From Neurospora tetrasperma FGSC 2508 (lineage: Eukaryota > Ascomycota > Sordariomycetes > Sordariales > Sordariaceae), in NCBI RefSeq assembly GCF_000213175.1, contig NW_009799099.1:1191560-1255559 (forward strand): a DNA stretch of 64,000 nt. Direction: 5' to 3'. This document shows positions 56,274-64,000 of the stretch, one piece after another; positions within the stretch are counted from its first letter, which is position 1; the number at the start of each line of letters is the position of its first letter. Under the pieces are notes generated by a model, which saw nothing but the letters and a program-made list of their open reading frames with translations, had not been told where the DNA came from and did not search any database. The position numbers and the translations under genes are program-made.

Positions 56274-58185
56274 ATGTTCCGCCATGCGCTAAGACGAGCT
56301 GCTATTCACCGACCGGGAGGCTTCCGAGTCACTTCTTGCGTTTTACAATCACGGCAGCAGCAGCCAACATCATGTCTTATCCGCATAGCAAGAAGCTATC
56401 ATGAGTTTGGCCGTAGGGCGTCTGCCTTTGACGCCGTCTCTGGGGGTAAGGGTCAAGGTGGAAATCCTAGAGACTCAACTCTGCCCTTTCTCACCAACGA
56501 CACCATCTATGCCCTCTCATCAGGGTCAGGAAGAGCTGGCATAGCCGTAATCCGTATTTCTGGACCCGGATGTCTTGATGTAAACAACCCCTCCCACACC
56601 AAACATTCTCACTCGCTCTCGACATGACTAACACCAAGCAAAGGTCTACAACTCACTATGTCCCACCAAACTCATTCCCAAACCCAGATACGCCGCCGTG
56701 CGCACCCTAACCGAGCCCTCCGAACCCGGTAAAGATGCCTCATTACCATCAGCAGCCAACACCAACAACGTCCTCGACACCGACGCTCTGGTCCTGTACT
56801 TCCCCGGTCCCAAGACCGTCACAGGCGAGGACGTCCTCGAGCTGCACGTGCATGGTGGCCCAGCCACCGTCAAGGCCGTTCTCTCCGCCATTCCCAAGTC
56901 CACTTCATCGAGTACCATCCGCTATGCCGAGCAAGGCGAGTTTACTAAGCGCGCCTTTCTCAACAACCGACTAGATCTCGCCCAAGTCGAAGCGCTCGGC
57001 GACACTCTCTCCGCAGAAACCGAGCAGCAGCGACGGGCCGCTATCCGCGGCACCTCGGGAGTGTTGGGCAAGACATACGAGTCCTGGCGTGAGCAACTAC
57101 TCCTGGCCAGGGGCGAGATCGAAGCCCTGATCGACTTTAGCGAAGACCAGCACTTTGACGAGTCGCCTACCGAGCTGTTGAGGAACGTGACCCGTCTCGT
57201 CAAAGAGATTCTGCATTCCATCAAGCTGCACGAGATGGGCAGCCAGCGGAGTGAATTGCTTCGCAACGGCATCCGCATCGCCCTGCTCGGTCCGCCCAAT
57301 GTGGGGAAGAGCAGCTTGATGAACTTGATCGTTGGAAGGGAGGCAAGTATCGTGTCTTCCGAGGCGGGAACGACCAGAGATATTGTCGAAGCTAGTTTGG
57401 ATATTCGAGGGTATTTGTGTTCGTTCGCCGACACGGCGGGGATTCGCACCCGCTCGTCGCTTTTGCCTGCTGAAGAGAAAGAGGCGCCAATCGGCAAGAT
57501 CGAAGAGGAGGGTATCCGTCGGGCACGACAGAAGGCTCTGGATTCTGATGTCATTATCGTCCTAGCTTCTGTCGAACCTCATCCCAACGGAATCGAAGGC
57601 TACCGCCTAAACTACGATCTATCAACCCTCGACCTCGCCTCATCCGCACCAGAATCTCTTTTGGTAATCAACAAATCCGAGACCGTCCCTCCCTCCGTCC
57701 TGGCTCAATTAATTCAGTCCTTCAAAACCGACGTCCTCTCCACTGCTCTTCCTGAAGACTCTCCCCTCAGATCCCAAGACCCGATTTTGATCTCCTGCCG
57801 AACCGCCGAGCAACGCTCCGGGGGCGTTGACGACACAGACCCAGGCAAAATTCACCACCTAATTTCCCGCCTCTCCACTTCCTTCGCTGAACTGACTGCC
57901 ATTCCGCAAGACATGGAGCACTTGCTGGGCGTCACGGCGAGGCAGAATGAGTTGCTTGGGCAATGTAGAGATGCGCTGGACGATTTTATGGCTGAGGCGA
58001 ACCCGAACCCGCTTATTGTCGAAGGGGTTCCTACAGAAGAGGAAGTGGAAGCGGATATTGTGCTGGCAGCGGAACACTTGAGGGTGGCGGCGGGGAGGTT
58101 GGCTGCCATCACGGGGAAGGGAGAGGCGGGGGATGTGGAGGAGGTGTTGGGGGTTATTTTTGAAAAGTTTTGTGTTGGAAAGTAG
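56274..58185 (+). CDS. mss1: MSS1/MnmE-type mitochondrial tRNA-modifying GTPase
   Basis: Two exons, 56274-56579 and 56644-58185, give 615 aa. The ATG at 56274 starts an Arg-rich, acid-free leader (MFRHALRRAAIHRPGG), a probable mitochondrial targeting peptide. The TrmE N-domain begins at DTIYALSSGSGRAGIAVIRISG and includes GEFTKRAFLNNRLDLAQVEAL. The GTPase domain is inserted in a helical domain: GPPNVGKSS near 318, SEAGTTRD (switch), DTAG near 370 and NKSE near 440. The C-terminus ends FCVGK, the conserved C-x-G-K needed in MnmE. With MTO1 it makes the 5-substituted wobble uridine in mitochondrial tRNAs. The 64-nt intron has a GTAAAC donor and a CAAAG acceptor and phase 0. Confidence 0.93.
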
Positions 58186-58790
58186 GCTGACGGTGGGAGT
58201 TGGGTAGAACGGATGGTGGTGGGATCAGGACAGTGTATAACCGAGTTGTCATTTTTATTGAAATGAAGAATAATATATGCTGAAGTCTATCCGTCTCTAT
58301 AGCCTGTTTTTCCTTCCTCTCTATGACTGCCATTATATCCTCCAAGCTGTTTGCATGAGTCCTACGAGGACTGTAAAGTCTAGTCTATGACAGGTTAAAG
58401 AAGATGAAGGGAAAAAGGACTTGGAAAAGCTGAAGTAAAACAGAGGGAAGAAGAATCCAAACCCAAAAACCATGCACCCCTTGAATAGGTGAACCGCTTT
58501 GCTTCATCAGCATCGTATCCAACACCGCCACTACCCAAATATAAAATTCCCGCCAAACAGAAAACCCCTTGAACTCCCCAACCAATGCTTTACCATAAGA
58601 AACAGCCTCCCCTTCCGTCTTTCCTCCGTATGCCCAGAAAAAAAGATGCCTCTATCAGAACACCCCACCCAAAACTTCAATAAACTCCCAAAGATGCAAT
58701 TAGAAGGTCCCGTTGCCGGTATTGTTCTTGTACAAGTATCAAAACAGATTGTGCGAATATGTGAAGAAGAAAAATCAGAAGTGTTCAGAT
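58186..58790. other. interval between MSS1 and the small repeat gene (convergent)
   Basis: About 600 bp without a recognisable gene; presumably 3' UTRs of both. Confidence 0.5.
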
Positions 58791-59083
58791 TTACTTCTGT
58801 TCCTCATCATCGCCATCATCGCCCCTGGAAAGTGAGTCTTGGTTAGTCATCGTCCATCTCAGAATCAAGTTGTGATTGTAACTTGGGTTACTCACTTGTT
58901 GTAGCCAGAGCGGCCAAAGTTGCGGAACTTGTTCTCCTCGTCGTCATCACCGTCCTTGTTGTAGCCGGAACGACCAAAGTTGATGAGGTTCTTGTCTTTC
59001 TCCTCATCGTCGCCGTCCTTGTTGTAGCCAGAGCGGCCGTAGGCGACGGGGCAGCGGGTAGTGGAGGATCCCATGACAGCCAT
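58791..59083 (-). CDS. 73-aa protein with three GRSGYNK repeats
   Basis: Two exons, 59083-58896 and 58824-58791, give 73 aa. The 71-nt intron has a GTGAGT donor, CTAAC branch sequence and TTCCAG acceptor. Three copies of [Y/F]-G-R-S-G-Y-N-K are separated by acidic spacers (DGDDEEKDKN..., DGDDDEENKF..., then GDDGDDEEQK at the end). There is no signal peptide or membrane segment; one Cys precedes the first repeat. A TATA-like TATTTAAG lies about 230 bp upstream (59306-59313), which suggests a strongly expressed gene. I do not recognise a family. The near-identity of the repeats at DNA level argues for recent internal duplication and for real translation, because frame and motif are kept. Confidence 0.7.
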
Positions 59084-59305
59084 TGTAGTAGATTATCTTG
59101 TGTGTGTGTGTGGTGAAAGTGGGTTGTGTTGTAGATAGATGAAATAAGGGCGAGAGTAAAGAGTGTCTATATATTAGCTTGAAGCTTTGAAAGGTTGTTG
59201 GAAGCTGGTATGGTGATGATATATGTCTTGAAGGCCAATGTTGGTGATTGATGCTGAAGCTGATGCTGAGAAGAAACAACCTCATAAATCGGGCACATCC
59301 AAGGT

Positions 59306-59313
59306 CTTAAATA
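59306..59313 (-). promoter_or_regulatory. TATA-like box of the small repeat gene
   Basis: On the minus strand it reads TATTTAAG, about 225 bp upstream of the ATG. It would give a CA-rich leader of roughly 190-200 nt. Confidence 0.4.
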
Positions 59314-59591
59314 GGGCAATAGGAAACACCGAGAAACAGGCAACTGCGTTTTGGCTCGAGGCCAGCTTGAGGCCATTCCCGGAGTAAGCCATCTCGGCTA
59401 GGAAGCACCTTGGGGGTTACTGGGCCCCCAAGCGCCGCAGCGGTCCGCGGTGTCTACGCATGACATAAGGAAATGGATCTGAGGTCCGTCATCAAGCATG
59501 CCTACGCCCGGTGTATGGGGGTTGACTGGTGCGTTTCTGAGCAAGACCATGTTGTATCGTCAATCTTGTGGTACGGGGTTAGTAGTCACAG

Positions 59592-59608
59592 CCCCCCCCC
59601 CCCCCCCC
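59592..59608. repeat. poly(C) homopolymer
   Basis: Seventeen C in a row. Long C-runs are rare in Neurospora DNA and prone to length error. Confidence 0.75.
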
Positions 59609-60119
59609 GAACGGTGTCTAGGAAATAGAACCTCGTAGTTTAGGCTTCCATGTGTCAAGGGGTACAAGCGAAGGCACCCAGATTTGATCCAGGAGAAAGG
59701 CTCTAAGCGAAGTAGATCCGCTCTTGCAAGTATGTACCTAAGTAGTCCCACAAGGCTGTTCAGGGCCTCGTCCAAGTGTCGTCTCTTTTGGCCTGTGTTC
59801 ACTGGATGTTGTACAAATTCGGTCAGAGTATCGCTAATAGTAGATACGAACCGAGAAGAACCCCCCCCTAGCCAAGGCTTCAAGGCTTCCATTTGGGGTT
59901 GTCAGAGCTGAAGGGCAGGCGGCCGCGATGTAACGGGAAGACTGAATGACGCTACAGTAACTGTAGGGCTGAGTCCACGATACACAAGTGCTGCGAGGAT
60001 TTTGATAGGCCCCTGAGACGCCGAGTCCAGCGAATTGAGCGATGTGACTCGGTAGACATTGATGTTGTTCACTCCACCAGACCGCGCCGTCGGGTAACGT
60101 CCACACATGGCTTCTTTCC

Positions 60120-60715
60120 GTGTTGCTTACAACGCAGTCGAGCATCAGACTTCTTTCTGGTGGTCCTTTGTTAGGAACGGTGGCTATGTGGATGCATTTG
60201 GCGGCTTCCAACCAAGTCGTCACGCCGAAATGTGTGGGTGCTACAGTCATCGTTCAAACATGGGTGCCGTACAAAGCCGCTCTTTGCCTGTCAGCGGCAT
60301 GGACTATTGATGTGTATGTACCTGGACCCTGAGATTGGGGTGTTCTTCGGCGGTACTTTTGTTTGAAGATAGCATCAATGGCATTGGCAGGATTTCGGTT
60401 CGAGCTCTCAATGGTCCGGAGAAGACGATGCTTCCCTATCAACTGCCAATTGGGGATTATGCAAGCATCAAGATGCCGGATTCCCAGATAGGACTTGTTC
60501 CACTTGAATGGCCTAAAGTCCGAACCTCAACGGCCGCTCTCCTGCCACCAGACATCTTCCAGAAGGATGTTGAAAAGGGTGATTGGATCCCAGTTGCGTG
60601 GATGGATGAGACGCTAGAACACGCCTTCCGCAGCTTCCGTCTGCTTCTTTTGTGCCTCTGCTTTGCAGTTCTCTGCCACCTCCTTCTCATCACCAACTTG
60701 TCACCTGCCGGTTGA
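60120..60715 (+). pseudogene. doubtful gene or gene remnant with hydrophobic segments
   Basis: A frame from about 60120 to 60313 encodes a hydrophobic stretch (GGPLLGTVAMWMHLAASN, then KAALCLSAAWTIDV). A donor at 60314 (GTATGT) and an acceptor at 60390 (TTGGCAG) would join it in frame to 60391-60715, which reads ISVRALNGPEKTMLPYQLPI and ends in another hydrophobic helix. No ATG with a convincing context opens it, the branch site is weak and I recognise no family. It may be a decayed gene, a small real membrane protein, or chance. Confidence 0.25.
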
Positions 60716-63059
60716 AGAAAGAAGGCACTTAGCACCACGCACACCGAGTCACCAAGTAGCAACTCGAATACCCTTGGCTAGTAGACGGCTGACCGAGGAT
60801 AATTCTCGTGTATGTACTGTATGTACGTATGTATGTTGATGACGAGATTGCGGCACTCGAGTGGCCTCTGCCGCTGGGGAACTGACCGCGGCGGCGCATT
60901 CGGCAGGTGTTGCCGGTTGCTTACGGCGTACAAACCTAGAAGAGTTCAAATTGTTCGGTGTTTCGTTGAAAAGAAATCTGAAGCCGCCTGACAGGAGCCG
61001 CCGGCGTTTGTGGGGGTCACCAAAGGTAGGTACCTAACGGCACCCGACGGACTTCAACCCCCGGCCCGTCCCCCCGGTGCGGGGCACTACATACTGTACC
61101 TACGTCAACATGAACTCCGTTTCCCTCTCCGTGCCTCCGGCATCCCCGGAGTATACCTCTATCAATACATGAGTTGACTCAATGTGGTCAACTAATGCGC
61201 CTGTGCGTGGTAGGCTTCCATTTCGCCCTCAAAATAGGTGTTAAAGCCACCGAGTCAGAGATGGACATCACTGCCGAGCACTGCCCCCTTTCCAATTGCA
61301 ACCTTCCACTTCGTTCTGTTTGGCGCCTGCACTAACAATTTTCGTTCCAGTCTTTCCCTTGCTTAGGAGAACAACTTTCACTCCCGCAACAACATATTAA
61401 CCCTGTATCTCGGACTTTGCTAGACTGCAGTGATCTCATTCCACCCTGAACATCTACATTCGGGGTAGCACAAGCCAAAGTGGCATTCTCGGAAGAGATG
61501 AGGTGCATTCCCAGGCTACACAGCATTTAACAAGACCGAGGTGTGGGGGTCTCTTTGAGGTTCGAATAGGCGTCGGTTGAATAATCAAACACATGACACA
61601 AAGCTGTCTGCAAGAGATCTTTTTCTTTCATTCTTAATCAGCAAAGTCCTGCCACATCTGACAAGCGTCAAAGAGACTTGACAGCATTTTCACCGCAACT
61701 TCAATTCACCACATAGACTCCAAAGGTCTTTCTCCCTTCCATTGCGGCCCCCCCTTCCAGCCCAACCAGGCCACTCCAATACGGTTGGCTGCCTGGCCCT
61801 ACACCCGAGATGTGATGACGGCACTCCCCTTTTCTTACTCAGTATTGAGCGGCTCTGCTAATTCCAAGTCTTAGCTCGGGAAGGATGCAATAACAAAACC
61901 CATTTGCCGACCCTCTCCCGCGAATGTCATGCAGCCCTGCGGAAAGAAGAAGCACGTGGGGTGGGAAGTCATGTCATCAGCACAGTAGCCCAAGATTTAG
62001 CCCCAAAGTTGGGGGGCCTTCAGATGCCATTCTCGACGGAGATGCCGCTGCATGTCATGCTCTATAGCCTTATCCCGCTCAAGTGAAGCACGGGTAAACA
62101 GCCAAGTCGTCATGGATGGTGCTGTGAAGCGTTATGTTCAGGGGAAGCTGGTCGTTTCTTGGGCGTTGAAGCTCACAGAGAGAATAGCCATCCCGCTGTT
62201 ATTTGAGCCTAGGTCTGAAACTAGATCACAAGGTCTGAGTCTCAGATGGTCCAAGTGCTGGTGCTCATTCTCCCCTAGATCTCAGGGTACAATTTGCCTA
62301 CAGGAACTTTGAGAGATATATGACTGTCTTCTTCACAGGGCTAGGTGCTGTTACCCAGGCAAGGGTATACAAGTTAATCACTCTTTCTGCAAAGAGGCGA
62401 CAGGGCGCGTTGAAAAATCCTGAGGACGGTCAATGACTCTAGTCACGGCACATATAGATTCAGCCGGTGTGGATGAATACCGTAAGACTGAATATGGAAT
62501 CAGTTTCAAAGTTACTTTTTGGGTCTTGAAGCGGTTGGTAAAAACAGATGGCTGGCAGTACCAGACATTGACCGCAAAGGAGTGATTAACACAGGCTTTG
62601 ATGGACTTACATAACGAAAGGACATGAAGCATTCTTCACTGGGATAATATGGTCAGGAAAGGCTATCCGTCAACTTTGGGATAGTACTCGAGTGACATCT
62701 GGCCTCCCAACATGTGGAAAGAAGCATGAGATAGCTCCTTCCTTTCCTAAGAAAACTACCACATCTGGTTTCTAGATTTCCGAGTTAACTAGCACGTGCC
62801 AAGTCACTTGATTACGTGTTGAACGTGTCCCTCCAGTGCGACTTAACCCAACTCTGGCGTTGAAACCATATTTTCGTCCCAGTCATCCATTCTGTTTAGC
62901 GAATCCCAAAGTCCCAAAACACCGATCGATAGATTCCATGAGCTTCTGACACACCTTGAATGAAGGTAAGTTGCAGACGTAAAGTTCTTCTCACATTGAA
63001 AAGTTATCGCATCATCTGATAATCTGAACTAGTCGGCACGCTTTTGTTAGCTGTCAACA

Positions 63060-64000
63060 ATGAATAGCTCCCCCTCCGACCGACCTCCAACAAGACGAAC
63101 GAGAATAGTTTGCATCAGCGACACCCACAATTGCACAATTAAACTACCCAAGGGTGACGTTCTTATCCATGCAGGTGACTTGACAAATCAAGGTAGTCTT
63201 TCAGAGGTAATAATTACCATGTTCTTCCCAAGCTGACCTTACAAACATTTGGCAAATTTGTCACTCATTTCGCCAAACTGACACCCATAACAAACAGCTC
63301 ACCAAAGCAATTCAATGGCTAGAAAAAGCCGACTTTGAAGCCAAGGTCGTCATTGCTGGTATGTCTCTTATCAGTCCTCACTCTCAGTTACCCCTAGCTA
63401 GCCAAAGAAACGGACACTCACCTTTGTTCACTCAACAGGAAACCACGACAAGGCCCTGGACCCGGCTTCATCTTCCGATTCTTCCCAGCACCAAGCCATC
63501 TCTCCAGTAATCTGCCACTTCCATAACCTATCCCTCCCCAACCCAGAAGAGTGTCTATCTCTCTTTGGGGCTCACGGCCCATCAATCACCTATCTCCGCC
63601 ATGAGTCTGCTGAGGTCAAGCTCACGCACCCAAAGGGGCCGAGGACAAAGTTCAAAGTATTTGGAAGCCCTGGGACTCCTGGACTTGGAGAGAAGTGGGC
63701 GTTTGGGTATGAGAGGGATGTGAACGATCCGAATTGTGCGAGAAATCCACACCAAGAAAATGGAGGCGGCAGGGCAGACGCCACGGAGATGAAGTCTGGT
63801 AGTCAATCCAATCCTGAAAAGGAAACCGGCAGATCTGACCCACAATCACACTTCTCGCCCATTTCAAATTCCATCTCTGCCAAAGAAATTTGGTCCTCCA
63901 TCCCTCCAGATACGGACATCCTCGTGACACATACGCCTCCTTACGGACACTACGACCTTGGTGTCGTCCGCGGGTCAGACGGGTCAGACGATGGTCCCTC
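63060..64000 (+). CDS. calcineurin-like metallophosphoesterase, 5' part
   Basis: Three exons are visible, 63060-63206, 63298-63358 and 63439 to beyond the end. The metallophosphoesterase motifs appear in order: CISDTHN (D-x-H), GDVLIHAGDLTNQG (GD), VVIAGNHDK split across the second splice (GNHD), and VTHTPPYGHYD (the H of the C-terminal GH motif region). The protein continues past the window. It belongs to the small cytosolic MPPED/UPF0046-like branch, as judged by the length between motifs and the THTPPYGHYD form, and would hydrolyse a phosphoester with two bound metals. The substrate is unknown. A Ser/Asn-rich insert lies between GNHD and THTPP. Introns are GT-AG (GTAATA and GTATGT donors). 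The ATG is the first in a CT-free leader. Confidence 0.88.

Larger units (their letters stand above)
59084..63059. other. gene-poor interval
   Basis: About 4 kb. It contains the small gene's promoter, a run of 17 C (59592-59608), a doubtful gene remnant (about 60120-60715), and little else. Two CT-rich segments lie near 61620 and 61740. No RNA gene was seen. Confidence 0.5.

Overview
The window is a euchromatic stretch of a filamentous ascomycete, almost certainly a Neurospora species. The genes are small, with 60-270 nt introns carrying GTAAGT-like donors and CTAAC-type branch sites. The protein encoded at 33526-34992 matches, as far as I remember, the Neurospora crassa nitrogen metabolite repression regulator NMR (same length, 488 aa). 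In N. crassa nmr, erg-1 (C-8 sterol isomerase) and dim-7 (Raf2-like subunit of the H3K9 methyltransferase complex) are near neighbours on linkage group V. All three are here in that order, with CSL4-, SEC2- and PUS4-type genes between erg-1 and dim-7. Species and synteny are from memory, not from a search.

Layout. 1-2820: no gene seen. 2821-10889: a GT2 polysaccharide synthase, then LSG1 (minus) and LTV1 (plus) head to head. 10890-21389: a transformer-2-like RNA-binding protein and a Lys/Glu-rich hypothetical protein, in long gene-poor DNA that also holds two TA-flanked MITEs. 21390-29079: a YOR1-type ABCC transporter and a Csi2-like membrane protein, with a 259-bp foldback repeat between them. 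30792-34992: FCF1 and nmr. 34993-40787: 5.8 kb without a recognisable gene. 40788-43022: a 12-bp tandem repeat and a gap of Ns flanked by two apparently exact 658-bp copies, most likely an assembly artefact. 42892-59083: erg-1, CSL4, a Sec2-domain protein, PUS4, dim-7, MSO1, MAK16, MSS1 and a small triple-repeat protein. 59084-63059: gene-poor. 63060-end: start of a metallophosphoesterase gene that runs off the window.

Shared themes. Ribosome and RNA maturation is over-represented: LSG1 and MAK16 (60S), LTV1 and FCF1 (40S), CSL4 (exosome), PUS4 and MSS1 (tRNA modification), and a Tra2-like factor. AAAATTTT/AAAAATTT elements resembling the ascomycete RRPE lie upstream of LSG1/LTV1, FCF1 and MAK16. 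Two exocytosis genes (Sec2-like, Mso1) and three cell-surface or membrane genes (GT2, Csi2-like, YOR1) make up a second group. Many pairs are divergent (LSG1/LTV1, erg-1/CSL4, PUS4/dim-7, MAK16/MSS1). I found no rRNA, tRNA, CRISPR array, retroelement or virus-like element.
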